This document shows, one piece after another, positions 36,005-44,781 of a DNA stretch of 64,000 nucleotides. The position numbers and the translations under genes are program-made. The notes below the pieces were generated by a model. That model was not told the origin of the DNA. It ran no database searches and was given only the letters and a program-made list of their open reading frames with translations. Origin of the DNA: Reichenbachiella agariperforans. GTDB lineage: Bacteria; Bacteroidota; Bacteroidia; Cytophagales; Cyclobacteriaceae. Position 1 is the stretch's first letter. Each line of letters starts with the position of its first letter. Location: NCBI RefSeq assembly GCF_900142205.1, contig NZ_FRAA01000002.1, positions 432,282 to 496,281 of the forward strand, written 5' to 3'.

Positions 36005-37051
36005 TTAATAATTATTTTTAAAGTAGTCCAAATATTCCCCTGTAGTAATATTATTCAGCCATTTAGAGTTAGACAGATACCAATCCACCGTTTTCTCCAG
36101 CCCTTCTTCAAATTGCAAGGAAGGTTCCCAACCCAATTCATTTTTAAGTTTTGAAGCGTCGATCGCATATCTTTCATCATGACCTGCTCTATCCTTTACA
36201 AACGTTATTAGTTCTCTTGATGAACCTTTACTTCTTCCAAGTTTTTTATCCATAACATCACAAACCAATTTTACTATGTCAATATTCATCCATTCATTAA
36301 ATCCTCCGATGTTATATGTTTCTCCTAAAACGCCTTTATGGAAAACCACATCAATCGCATTCACATGATCCTCAACATATAACCAATCCCTGATGTTCTC
36401 TCCTTTTCCATAAATCGGCAGGGGCTTACTGTTTTTGATATTATTAATGCATAAGGGTAATAATTTTTCAGGGAATTGATTAGGCCCATAGTTGTTTGAA
36501 CAGTTAGAGACAACAATTGGTAAATTGTATGTGTTTGCATACGCTCTAACAAAATGATCAGAGCTAGCTTTCGAAGCGGAGTAAGGTGATTTGGGGTCGT
36601 AAGGTGTCGTTTCCTTGAATAACCCTTCATTACCTAGTGAGCCATACACTTCATCAGTGGATACATGATAAAAAAGCTTGTTATCGAATTCATTTTTCCA
36701 AGTAGCTATCGCTGCATTAAGTAAATTCACAGTCCCAATTACATTTGTTATTACGAATTCCATAGGGTTGGATATTGATCTGTCTACATGTGATTCTGCC
36801 GCCAGATGAATCACACCATTAATTTTGTACTTAACAAAGACGTCTTTCACAAAATTTTCGTCGCAAATATCGCCCTTCAAAAAAGTGTAATTTGCACTAC
36901 TTTCCAGAGAATCAATATTTGCCATATTACCTGCGTAGGTCAATTTGTCAAGATTATAAATATCATAATTAGGATATTTATCTACCATCAATTTAACTAA
37001 ATGGGAACCTATAAAACCTGCTCCTCCAGTTATAAGAATTTTTCTTTTCAT
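36005..37051 (-). CDS. rfbB: dTDP-glucose 4,6-dehydratase
   Basis: 348 aa SDR enzyme. [11 protein letters not shown] binds [12 protein letters not shown] carries the catalytic Asp-Glu, and [10 protein letters not shown] the Tyr/Lys pair. It forms dTDP-4-keto-6-deoxyglucose. It overlaps the Wzz-like gene by 4 bp upstream and is followed by rfbA after 2 bp. This is the only rfbB in the window, so the second rfbA/rfbC pair must share it or use another copy. Confidence 0.96.
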   Translation of the reverse strand: MKRKILITGGAGFIGSHLVKLMVDKYPNYDIYNLDKLTYAGNMANIDSLESSANYTFLKGDICDENFVKDVFVKYKINGVIHLAAESHVDRSISNPMEFVITNVIGTVNLLNAAIATWKNEFDNKLFYHVSTDEVYGSLGNEGLFKETTPYDPKSPYSASKASSDHFVRAYANTYNLPIVVSNCSNNYGPNQFPEKLLPLCINNIKNSKPLPIYGKGENIRDWLYVEDHVNAIDVVFHKGVLGETYNIGGFNEWMNIDIVKLVCDVMDKKLGRSKGSSRELITFVKDRAGHDERYAIDASKLKNELGWEPSLQFEEGLEKTVDWYLSNSKWLNNITTGEYLDYFKNNY

Positions 37052-38139
37052 TTTCGATTTAAAATATAATGCCTAAAAAAAACATGCGTACACCCCCATA
37101 TAACACCTAAAATAATAAATGAAACAAGTATTACGAATCTCTTCGGCTTACTTTTATCCTCAGGAATTCTGACTGGCTCTAATACTGTAAATACCGGCGT
37201 TTCCTCCTTCAATTTTATTTTGGCCTGTTTCACCTGAGAAGCTAATCCCTTATACACTTCAAATGCCACATTGTATTCATTCTCAATTCTGCGCAATTGA
37301 ATCTGAGCCGTTGCAGAGTACACATTCATATTTCTATCGGTAGCTCTTGCCAACCGCACTTGTACCTCTTCAAATTCCGTTTTAGCCTCTTCGAACGTCT
37401 CAATTACGAAGGAAAGATTTTCTTTTGCTTTGTCTGTTTTATATTTAATAACTGATGATGTCACTTCCTTTTCAATCCTTTTTGTAATTTGTGCTGCTGC
37501 ATAAGCGTCTGGCATCTCTACCTCTATTGTAATTAAACCATATTCCTCATTTATACTCAAAGAAATCCTTTCTTTGAATTTTTCTACAAGTTTCCATTCA
37601 TCCTTAGTCAAGCGATAAAATCCTTGATTTTCTCTACTTTCAGAAACCTGTTGACCTCCTACAATAGCCTTTTTGATTAACCCTGGTATACCGATCGTAT
37701 ATCTTATCACATAACCTAAAAATGAAGGCTTCGCTATATTATCAAAATAATCAAAGGATGTTGTTCGAACATTCAGACTCTCAAAATAAATGGTGTCATT
37801 CATTACAGCCAGAATAAAAGGCAAGCTATTGACAATTTCTGGGTATAGCTGAGTGGAAAGCACCCCACCACCACCACCACCTTTCATCCCACCAAGGTCA
37901 ATTCCTGCTAAACCTGCTAGACCACCAAGACCACCTAAACTCGGAGAAGCCCCCTCTGTAGCCTCTGGCAAGAGCTTGGTCGACGCTTCATACTCCACTG
38001 GGCTAGTAAAAGCCACGATTAAACCAATGATGACAAACACACCTGTTACTTTGGCAATAAACCAACGCCCAGCCCAAATCGTTTTGGCCAGTTCTACCAA
38101 ATCAATTTCATCATCCTTTATGATTTCTTTTTCAGACAT
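37048..38139 (-). CDS. Wzz-type chain-length/export copolymerase without kinase domain
   Basis: 363 aa. Two membrane segments (about 27-45 and 335-352) flank a periplasmic region with predicted coiled coil (about 215-320), the layout of polysaccharide copolymerases. A glycine-rich insert at 69-92 (GLGGLAGLAGIDLGG then a run of Gly) follows the first helix. There is no C-terminal tyrosine kinase domain and no tyrosine-rich tail, so it is a Wzz/PCP-1-like rather than a Wzc-like protein. It is adjacent to the Wza-like gene with no spacer, as expected for an export pair. Confidence 0.88.
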   Translation of the reverse strand: MSEKEIIKDDEIDLVELAKTIWAGRWFIAKVTGVFVIIGLIVAFTSPVEYEASTKLLPEATEGASPSLGGLGGLAGLAGIDLGGMKGGGGGGVLSTQLYPEIVNSLPFILAVMNDTIYFESLNVRTTSFDYFDNIAKPSFLGYVIRYTIGIPGLIKKAIVGGQQVSESRENQGFYRLTKDEWKLVEKFKERISLSINEEYGLITIEVEMPDAYAAAQITKRIEKEVTSSVIKYKTDKAKENLSFVIETFEEAKTEFEEVQVRLARATDRNMNVYSATAQIQLRRIENEYNVAFEVYKGLASQVKQAKIKLKEETPVFTVLEPVRIPEDKSKPKRFVILVSFIILGVIWGCTHVFFRHYILNRK

Positions 38140-40623
38140 CTATTTCGCGTTGTTTATGATCTGCGTAATTACTAATGCCAATGTCGCTACACCAGAAGAC
38201 AATGCTATCCAGCCCTGTGCACTCATTGGTGTTTTATTAGGTTTCTGAGGAATTACAATCTCCGCCCCGGGCTCTATCTTAGGGTAATTCTTTATCCATA
38301 GAAAACTACTTGTCTGTGCTGCGGAACCATTAGCATAAATCACGTAGGACTTAGATTTCTTAGCCCTCTGGTCAAAGCCCCCAGCTAAGCCTACATACTT
38401 TTTAAAACCTGACCCTTTATTAAACCTGATATTTGAAGGATATAAAACACTTCCTCGTACTCGTACCGTTTGAAGTTGTCTTGGTATACTAATAATATCA
38501 CCTTTCTTCAAAATCAGATCATATTTAGAACCTGGGTCAGCCATGATTTTATCCAGCTGTATTCCAATCGCCTCCTCTTGTTTAAATACTACTGCTTCAT
38601 TTGTAAACAAGGTGTCTCTTTTAAATATTTCCGTCAAATCCTGCTTTCTCACACGTATCGCATCATTAGCATAGCCCGGATCACTCACATTTTTTTTATA
38701 ATATTCTGATTTTCGAATAAGTGTAGCCCCTTCAACATAGGAGTAATCAGATACTCCACCAGCTCTTTTCAGAATAGAAGATATCCGCTCATCCTTTCTC
38801 TCGATTACATATTTACCAGGAAACTCAACCTCCCCCTCTATCTCGACGGTCTCTTGTTTAATGTAGAAAGGGCTCTTACGAATAACCACCAAATCAAATG
38901 GTTCAAGTTCAAACTTAGAATCCTTCTCCGATATATCTAACTTTTCGCTTATTGGGAAATTGAAAATTTCAGCCGAGCTGTTTTTATCTGTTGTACTGTC
39001 TGGGTCTATCCTTCTGGCTACTTCCACAAAAGACTTGGCTGCAGATTCTTTGAATCCTCCAGCAAGAAAGATTAAATCTTTCACCTTCATCCCATCTACA
39101 TATACAAACTCTCCTGGCTTTTGTACTTCTCCCTCAATCATCAAATTATATCGTTCCCGCAAATCATAAATGGACTGTAACTTTATCACATCATTACTTT
39201 GTAGAACTACACTCTCTTCTCCGTTCAGTAACTTTCTAGGGTTAAATGAAATATTAGCTAATGAAAAGTCCTCGTTTTGACGGATAATTACCCCTCTCTC
39301 CATAAAAGTATCTCCACGAACACCGTCCGCTAACTCAATCAGAGTAAGCAAAGTCATCCCTTCTTCTAACTGATATTCACCTGGGTTCATTACAGGCCCT
39401 TCTATTGTGACCCTATTGATAAACTCATTCGTGATTTTACCAACTTCTATTTCATCCCCGTTGTACAATTCGAATTCTCCTGCTTTATCAATTTCAAGAG
39501 AACGCACTGTTTTAAAATTTTTATCAATTCGACGTAGACTAACCACGCCCTGATATGCCATATTGGTCAAGCCTCCAGAATAAAACAATAAATCCTCAAA
39601 TGTTTCTCCTTTCGTTAATTCATAAACCGCTGGGTTCTTGACTTCACCAGTAAATTTTACACGGCTGATATAAGGTCTTACTATTATTACATCCTGATCT
39701 TGTAAAGTAATGTTCTCTCCAGTACCACGAATCATAAATTCATATGCATCCAACGTTGAGATAAGTTCCTTTGCTCGATAAACTTCAATCTGACGCAAAG
39801 AACCATCTTTAGATGGCCCACCTGCACTGTACAATGCATTAAATGCTGTCCCAAAAGAGGATAAGGTAAATGTGCCTGGTTTTTTAACTTGACCAATTAC
39901 ATGTACATTGATCGAGCGTATTTGTCCTAAAGTCACATCAGCATTGGAACTTCTTCCTATTGTACTATATATCCTTTTCAGTCTGGAAATAATTTTGACC
40001 TTGGCCTTATCCATGGTTAAGCCCGTAATGTAAATAGGGCCTAAATTAGGTATGCGAATTGCCCCTTCGGGCGAAACGACAACTTGATAGGTTTTTTCTG
40101 ACGCTCCCCATATATCAATAATCACTTCATCTCCTGGTCCTATTACATAGTTTGCTGGAGTTGGCATATTGAGTCCCGTTTCAAATGATAAAGAGCTGTT
40201 TTCAAAAAAACTTTGACCAAAAATCGTCAACCCATCGATAGAATCTGGTTTTTGATATTTAACTACATCAAAAGGATCAAATGCTCCTCCATTTTCTTGA
40301 GATCCTTGACTTTGGTTTGTATCTCGCAAGCGATCAATATTTGCAGTTTGAGAATTATTTGACCCTGACTTCAAATCGCTTACTCTTTTTCTGAGTTTCT
40401 GTATTTGTAACTCACTCATACCACGAGTCTTGGCCATCATCATCAGTTGATCCTCAGAATAGCCACTAGACTCTGCCTTCCCTATGAACTGCTTTATTTG
40501 TTCATCTGATAAATCATCTACATTGACACTACTGATGTTTTGTAAACTAGGACTCTGAGCTAGAGTTTCATTGCTCAAAAACAACACTGTTGTGACCAAC
40601 AGCATACACGCTATATGCCTCAT
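38140..40623 (-). CDS. Wza-like polysaccharide export protein with multiple SLBB domains
   Basis: 827 aa. Signal peptide to about 22 (ETLAQ), a helical low-complexity segment (about 35-90), a polysaccharide export domain with YVIGPGDEVIIDIWG (about 155-240), then about six SLBB-type repeats, each marked by V-x-x-P-G followed by an A-G-G or equivalent. A hydrophobic segment ends the protein (GWIALSSGVATLALVITQI). This is far longer than enteric Wza (about 380 aa) and the C-terminal helix may be the outer-membrane anchor. It should form the export channel for the polymer. It is the first gene of the operon; no convincing promoter element was found in the 103 bases upstream. Confidence 0.9.
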   Translation of the reverse strand: MRHIACMLLVTTVLFLSNETLAQSPSLQNISSVNVDDLSDEQIKQFIGKAESSGYSEDQLMMMAKTRGMSELQIQKLRKRVSDLKSGSNNSQTANIDRLRDTNQSQGSQENGGAFDPFDVVKYQKPDSIDGLTIFGQSFFENSSLSFETGLNMPTPANYVIGPGDEVIIDIWGASEKTYQVVVSPEGAIRIPNLGPIYITGLTMDKAKVKIISRLKRIYSTIGRSSNADVTLGQIRSINVHVIGQVKKPGTFTLSSFGTAFNALYSAGGPSKDGSLRQIEVYRAKELISTLDAYEFMIRGTGENITLQDQDVIIVRPYISRVKFTGEVKNPAVYELTKGETFEDLLFYSGGLTNMAYQGVVSLRRIDKNFKTVRSLEIDKAGEFELYNGDEIEVGKITNEFINRVTIEGPVMNPGEYQLEEGMTLLTLIELADGVRGDTFMERGVIIRQNEDFSLANISFNPRKLLNGEESVVLQSNDVIKLQSIYDLRERYNLMIEGEVQKPGEFVYVDGMKVKDLIFLAGGFKESAAKSFVEVARRIDPDSTTDKNSSAEIFNFPISEKLDISEKDSKFELEPFDLVVIRKSPFYIKQETVEIEGEVEFPGKYVIERKDERISSILKRAGGVSDYSYVEGATLIRKSEYYKKNVSDPGYANDAIRVRKQDLTEIFKRDTLFTNEAVVFKQEEAIGIQLDKIMADPGSKYDLILKKGDIISIPRQLQTVRVRGSVLYPSNIRFNKGSGFKKYVGLAGGFDQRAKKSKSYVIYANGSAAQTSSFLWIKNYPKIEPGAEIVIPQKPNKTPMSAQGWIALSSGVATLALVITQIINNAK

Positions 40624-40726
40624 AGTTAATTTAAATTTTGCGCAAGGTAAAAAATTCTATCGAAGGGATTCGTCTTTTAATTTGAAATTAATGTTAAAGC
40701 TCCGCTCTACCGCCTCAGCTCTTACA

Positions 40727-41500
40727 TCACCTTTTTATGGTACAAGAAACTAAGAAGTGTGGGTTCAGCAAATCTTCTTTATTGTAAAGCACTGACTGTA
40801 CACTTTCCTTGATTGTCACTACACCCCCAGCGGCTTCCACTATAGCCTGTGCTGCGGCAGTGTCCCACTCCATGGTAGGGGCGAATCGTGGATATAGGTC
40901 GGCTGCTCCTTCTGCCACAGCCAGCAACTTGAGAGAGCTCCCCATACTCACGATCTCTGGATGATTTAGTCCATCCATAAAGACCTGTGTCTCGTCCGAA
41001 AGATGCGAACGCGAAGCAACTACTTTCAAGCCTGAGTCCTGCAGGTTGATTCTATTTACTTTTAGTTCGGTTGTTTCATTGTTTAGTTCTTTGAAAGCCC
41101 CTTTACCTTGAATTGCAAAATACAATTCGTCCTTTACAGGTACTTGTACTACGCCAAGAATAGATTGTCCTTGGTGAATCAAAGCAATATTCACCGTGAA
41201 CTCCCCATTGCGCTTGATAAATTCCTTGGTTCCATCCAATGGATCAATCATCCAGAAATAACCCCAGTCCTTTCGTTCACTGTATGAAATAGCTCTGCCT
41301 TCCTCGCTTAAGATTGGCAAACCGGTCTTCTCCAGATGTGCTAAGATGGCAAGGTGTGAGGCTTTGTCTGCTTTCGTCAAAGGAGAGTCGTCAGACTTAG
41401 CTTCTACGGAGAAGTCCTCTGTTTCGTATATTTTTAAAATCTCAACAGCGGCATCTTTGGCAGCTACTTTGGCGACTTCTAAAAGTTGGTTCAAATCCAT
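40727..41500 (-). CDS. cysQ: 3'(2'),5'-bisphosphate nucleotidase
   Basis: 257 aa from ATG 41500, chosen because an in-frame extension to 41554 would run through a terminator-like hairpin and adds residues foreign to the family. The inositol-monophosphatase fold is clear: DSPLTKADKASH, LSEEG, WMIDPLDGTKEF and EWDTAAAQAIVEAAGG provide the metal-binding acidic residues. CysQ hydrolyses 3'-phosphoadenosine 5'-phosphate, the by-product of PAPS use by reductases or sulfotransferases. It lies after cysN in the same direction. Confidence 0.95.
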   Translation of the reverse strand: MDLNQLLEVAKVAAKDAAVEILKIYETEDFSVEAKSDDSPLTKADKASHLAILAHLEKTGLPILSEEGRAISYSERKDWGYFWMIDPLDGTKEFIKRNGEFTVNIALIHQGQSILGVVQVPVKDELYFAIQGKGAFKELNNETTELKVNRINLQDSGLKVVASRSHLSDETQVFMDGLNHPEIVSMGSSLKLLAVAEGAADLYPRFAPTMEWDTAAAQAIVEAAGGVVTIKESVQSVLYNKEDLLNPHFLVSCTIKR

Positions 41501-41507
41501 AAGAATA

Positions 41508-41538
41508 GAAAAACCATTGACTACTTGAGTCAATGGTT
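41508..41538 (-). terminator. Strong hairpin with U-run between cysN and cysQ
   Basis: AACCATTGACT (41512-41522) and AGTCAATGGTT (41528-41538) form an 11-bp perfect stem with a 5-base loop; on the minus strand TTTTTC follows. It begins 22 bases after the cysN stop codon and ends about 8 bases before the cysQ start, so it should end or attenuate transcription just before cysQ. Confidence 0.75.
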
Positions 41539-41559
41539 CGTTAAGTATTTTCAATTCGA

Positions 41560-42849
41560 TTAAACAATCATCCCTGCAGCGACAGTCTCATTCGTCCCTT
41601 CGTCTACTAGAATTAAACTTCCCGTAATTCTATTTTTGGAATAAGAATCTGCCAACAAAGGCTTTGTGGTTCTCAACTGCATTTTACAAATGTCATTTGC
41701 ACCGACTTCTTTGTCCTCCTCATTTCTATGGAGTGTACTGATATCCAATTTGTAAGTGATGTCCTTGATCATCGCTTTCACCTCTGAAGTCGTATGTCTC
41801 AGGATATACTTTGCGCGAGGTTTTGGTCCTTTGCCATTGAGCCAGCAAACCATCACTTCGATGTCTTGTATTGCATCTGGTTTGTTGTTGGTACGAACGA
41901 TCATGTCGCCACGTCCAATATCGATCTCGTCTTCCAACTGTATCGTTACTGACATAGGTGCAAATGCTTCATCAATTGCTCCATCATAAGTGTCGATGGA
42001 TTTGATCTTGGAACTAAAACCAGAAGGCATCACTGTGACTTCATCTCCAGCTTTGAACACACCACTAGCGATACGTCCGGCATAGCCTCTATAATCATGG
42101 TATTTGTCGGTCTTTGGTCGGATGACATTCTGCACCGGAAAGCGACAATCGATGTGGTTGTGATCACTACCAATGTGAATGTTTTCTAAAGTATAAAGCA
42201 ACGTAGACCCCTCATACCAAGACATCTCCTCACTTCGGTTCACCACATTGTCGCCGTTGAGCGCAGAGATCGGAATGAAACGAACGTCCTTCACCTCTAG
42301 CTTTGACGCAAAGGCTTCATAATCTTCTTTAATCTGCTCGAATACCTCGTTGCTGTAATCCACCAAGTCCATCTTGTTGACACACACGATGACGTGCGGT
42401 ATTTTCAACAAAGAAGCAATGATAGAATGCCTTCTGGTTTGCTCGATTACTCCTTTTCGGGCATCCACCAACAACAGTGCACAGTTGGCAGTAGAGGCTC
42501 CTGTTACCATATTCCGAGTGTACTGGATATGACCAGGGGTATCGGCAATAATAAATTTTCTTTTCGGTGTAGCGAAGTATCTATAGGCCACATCAATGGT
42601 GATGCCTTGCTCTCTCTCGTCTTTCAACCCATCTGTCAGTAGGGCCAAATCTGTATGATCGAGACCTTTTCGCTCACTTGATTTGGCTACTTGCTCTAGT
42701 TGATCGGCAAATATCGATTTTGAATCATATAGCAATCTACCGATCAGGGTACTCTTTCCGTCATCGACACTACCTGCAGTAGTGAATCGGAGAAGTTCCA
42801 TGTTCAGGTAACCTTTGTTATCGTGAGGTGTTGTTTTTTCTTGTGTCAT
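41560..42849 (-). CDS. cysN: Sulfate adenylyltransferase subunit 1 (GTPase)
   Basis: 429 aa. GTPase motifs GSVDDGKST (26-34), DTPGH near 102 and NKMD near 158 are intact, followed by two EF-Tu-like barrels. With CysD it makes adenosine 5'-phosphosulfate from ATP and sulfate, driven by GTP hydrolysis. No APS kinase domain is fused; cysC is separate. The gene is separated from cysD by a four-helix-bundle ORF. The start at 42849 gives 16 residues before MELLRFTTAG; the internal Met17 is an alternative. Confidence 0.96.
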   Translation of the reverse strand: MTQEKTTPHDNKGYLNMELLRFTTAGSVDDGKSTLIGRLLYDSKSIFADQLEQVAKSSERKGLDHTDLALLTDGLKDEREQGITIDVAYRYFATPKRKFIIADTPGHIQYTRNMVTGASTANCALLLVDARKGVIEQTRRHSIIASLLKIPHVIVCVNKMDLVDYSNEVFEQIKEDYEAFASKLEVKDVRFIPISALNGDNVVNRSEEMSWYEGSTLLYTLENIHIGSDHNHIDCRFPVQNVIRPKTDKYHDYRGYAGRIASGVFKAGDEVTVMPSGFSSKIKSIDTYDGAIDEAFAPMSVTIQLEDEIDIGRGDMIVRTNNKPDAIQDIEVMVCWLNGKGPKPRAKYILRHTTSEVKAMIKDITYKLDISTLHRNEEDKEVGANDICKMQLRTTKPLLADSYSKNRITGSLILVDEGTNETVAAGMIV

Positions 42850-42856
42850 AATATTC

Positions 42857-42897
42857 TATTCACCGTTAACTATTGACTGTTAACTTTAACTATTATT
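42857..42897. repeat. GTTAAC-type direct repeats after the four-helix ORF
   Basis: On the minus strand AGTTAACAGTCAAT is followed immediately by AGTTAACGGTGAAT, two 14-base units differing at two positions, preceded by ATAGTTAA. Upstream of the same ORF (43250-43276) the minus strand reads TAACTTTTAACCACTAACTAAC, roughly the opposite orientation. The repeats bracket the inserted ORF. Confidence 0.5.
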
Positions 42898-43243
42898 TCA
42901 AGGAATTTCTTAAACCATTTAATTGTTTGCCAATCGAGTCTAGTGCTAAAATGCTGTTACTGAAAGCTCCTTTTTCAAGAAGGTCTAATTTGTTGGCAAT
43001 TATCATTTGTGTTTTCAATTCAAAAGAGGATCCTAGTGAAAATTCTAAGAACCTAGAGAATTCTTTTTCTGAAGATCTACTTGACCCTTCGGCAATGTTT
43101 GAAGGAATTGATACAGCTGCCCTCCTCATCTGTGACACCAATCCGAATTTTTCTTCTGACGGAAATTTTTGGGTGTTTTGATACACTGAAACAGCAAAGT
43201 CTACAGCTTCATTCCAGACTTGATATTGCGAATAATCTCTCAT
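42893..43243 (-). CDS. Four-helix-bundle protein of the S23/23S rRNA intervening-sequence family
   Basis: 116 aa, all-helical. QVWNEAVDFAVSVYQNTQKFP, EKFGLVSQMRRAAVSIPSNIAEGSSR and EFSRFLEFSLGSSFELKTQ are the signature of the S23 family, originally found in intervening sequences of 23S rRNA genes and widespread as free-standing ORFs in Bacteroidota. It interrupts the cysD-cysN gene pair. Function is unknown. GTTAAC-like repeats on both sides suggest it arrived by insertion. Confidence 0.9.
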   Translation of the reverse strand: MRDYSQYQVWNEAVDFAVSVYQNTQKFPSEEKFGLVSQMRRAAVSIPSNIAEGSSRSSEKEFSRFLEFSLGSSFELKTQMIIANKLDLLEKGAFSNSILALDSIGKQLNGLRNSLK

Positions 43244-43283
43244 CTTAAATTCAGGTTAGTTAGTGGTTAAAAGTTAGCGTTGC

Positions 43284-44189
43284 TTAAAAATAACCCTGCT
43301 TCTTTCTGTCCTCCATGGAGGTTTCTGAGCGTTTGTCATCCTCTCTGTTACCTCTTTCGGTTTGTCTGGCAGAAGCTACCTCGTCTACAATTTTCTCCAA
43401 TGTATCCGCATCTGATTCATCTCCTCCGGTGATGGTAATATCTCCCAAGGTTCTGAATCGAATTTTCTTAGTAACTACTTCCTCGTCATCCGCTATCGTG
43501 ATAAAGTCAGAGACAGGCAACCACGTATTGCTTCTGCGGATGACTTGTCGCTCGTGCGCGAAGTAAAGCGATGGCAAGGCGATGTTTTCCGACAAAATGT
43601 ACTGCCATACATCCATTTCTGTCCAGTTGCTCAATGGGAAAACTCGGAAGTTTTCTCCCTGATGGCATCTGCCGTTGAAGATGTTCCATAGCTCTGGTCG
43701 CTGGTTTTTAGGGTCCCACTGACCAAACTCATCTCTGTGTGAGAAGAATCTTTCTTTGGCACGGGCCTTTTCTTCATCCCTACGTGCACCGCCAATACAA
43801 GCATCAAACTGATGCTCTTCGATGGTGTCGAGTAGTGTGACCGTTTGAATGGCATTTCTGCTGGCATTTTTACCCTTTTCTTCTGTAGCAGCACCGTCAT
43901 CGATGGACTTTTGTACCGATCCTACAATCAGCTTCACACCAAGTTCCTCAACATACTGGTTTCTAAATTCCATTGTTTCTGGGAAGTTGTGCCCAGTGTC
44001 CACGTGTACAAATGGGAAAGGAATTTTGGCAGGGAAGAATGCCTTGCGTGCTAAGTGAGCGACACAGATCGAGTCTTTCCCTCCTGAAAACAGGATCGCT
44101 GGATTTTCAAACTGTGCGAAAACTTCTCTTAATATATAAATCGCTTCCGCTTCAAGCTCTTTGATATGCGTAAGATTGTAGTTACTCAT
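43284..44189 (-). CDS. cysD: Sulfate adenylyltransferase subunit 2
   Basis: 301 aa of the PAPS reductase/ATP-PPase fold. The PP-loop FSGGKDS is at 34-40; HVDTGHNFPETMEFR, CIGGARRDEEKARAKER and FPLSNWTEMDVW are conserved. It is the catalytic subunit of ATP sulfurylase. It overlaps cysC by 8 bp. The usual immediate downstream partner cysN is displaced by the S23-like ORF. Confidence 0.97.
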   Translation of the reverse strand: MSNYNLTHIKELEAEAIYILREVFAQFENPAILFSGGKDSICVAHLARKAFFPAKIPFPFVHVDTGHNFPETMEFRNQYVEELGVKLIVGSVQKSIDDGAATEEKGKNASRNAIQTVTLLDTIEEHQFDACIGGARRDEEKARAKERFFSHRDEFGQWDPKNQRPELWNIFNGRCHQGENFRVFPLSNWTEMDVWQYILSENIALPSLYFAHERQVIRRSNTWLPVSDFITIADDEEVVTKKIRFRTLGDITITGGDESDADTLEKIVDEVASARQTERGNREDDKRSETSMEDRKKQGYF

Positions 44190-44781
44190 GTATGTTGATT
44201 TTTTCTTTTACAATTTTATAAATAGCCTCTACGCCCTCGGCAATAGATACCTTGTACGATTCCACCACGACATCAGCGTTGATCGGCTTTTCGAATGGAG
44301 AATCTATGCCCGTGAAGTTCTTGATTTCTCCTCTTCTCGCTTTGGCATAAAGTCCTTTGACATCTCGTTTTTCACATTCTTCCAGCGGACAATCCACAAA
44401 CACCTCCAAATAATTGTCTGAACCTACCAATTGCTTGATTTTCTCTCGCTCTTCGGCAAAAGGAGTGATGAATGCCGTCAAAACCACCGTCCCCGCATCG
44501 ACAAACAATTTAGACACTTCGGCGATTCTTCTGATGTTCTCTTTTCGGCTTTCGTCCGAAAAATCTAAATCTTTATTGAGACCACTACGAATATTGTCGC
44601 CATCTAGAATATAGGTGTTTTGTCCATCCGCAAATAGTTTTTCTTCGAGAGCGCTGGCAAGTGTTGACTTTCCTGAACCAGACATTCCTACAAACCAGAT
44701 CAAAAAAGGTTTGTAACCCAGTTTTTTAATGCGATCCGCTTGAGTGATCGAGTGGTTGTGTGGAATAATATTTTCGGTCAT
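44182..44781 (-). CDS. cysC: Adenylylsulfate kinase
   Basis: 199 aa P-loop kinase: GMSGSGKST at 32-40, DGDNIRSGLNKDLDFS, and FVDCPLEECEKRDVKGLYAKAR. It phosphorylates APS to PAPS, the sulfuryl donor for reduction or for sulfotransferases. It overlaps the DUF2061 gene by 4 bp and cysD by 8 bp. A separate cysC alongside cysD and cysN is compatible with either use of PAPS. Confidence 0.96.
   Translation of the reverse strand: MTENIIPHNHSITQADRIKKLGYKPFLIWFVGMSGSGKSTLASALEEKLFADGQNTYILDGDNIRSGLNKDLDFSDESRKENIRRIAEVSKLFVDAGTVVLTAFITPFAEEREKIKQLVGSDNYLEVFVDCPLEECEKRDVKGLYAKARRGEIKNFTGIDSPFEKPINADVVVESYKVSIAEGVEAIYKIVKEKINIHE

Noticed and set aside
37853-37945. Tandem GGT/GGC-like repeats as a phase-variable tract
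   Set aside because: The repeats encode the glycine-rich segment of the Wzz-like protein with mixed codons; there is no uniform unit likely to slip.
41501-41554. Upstream start of cysQ at 41554
   Set aside because: It would place an 11-bp terminator-like hairpin in coding sequence and adds 18 residues not seen in CysQ proteins.
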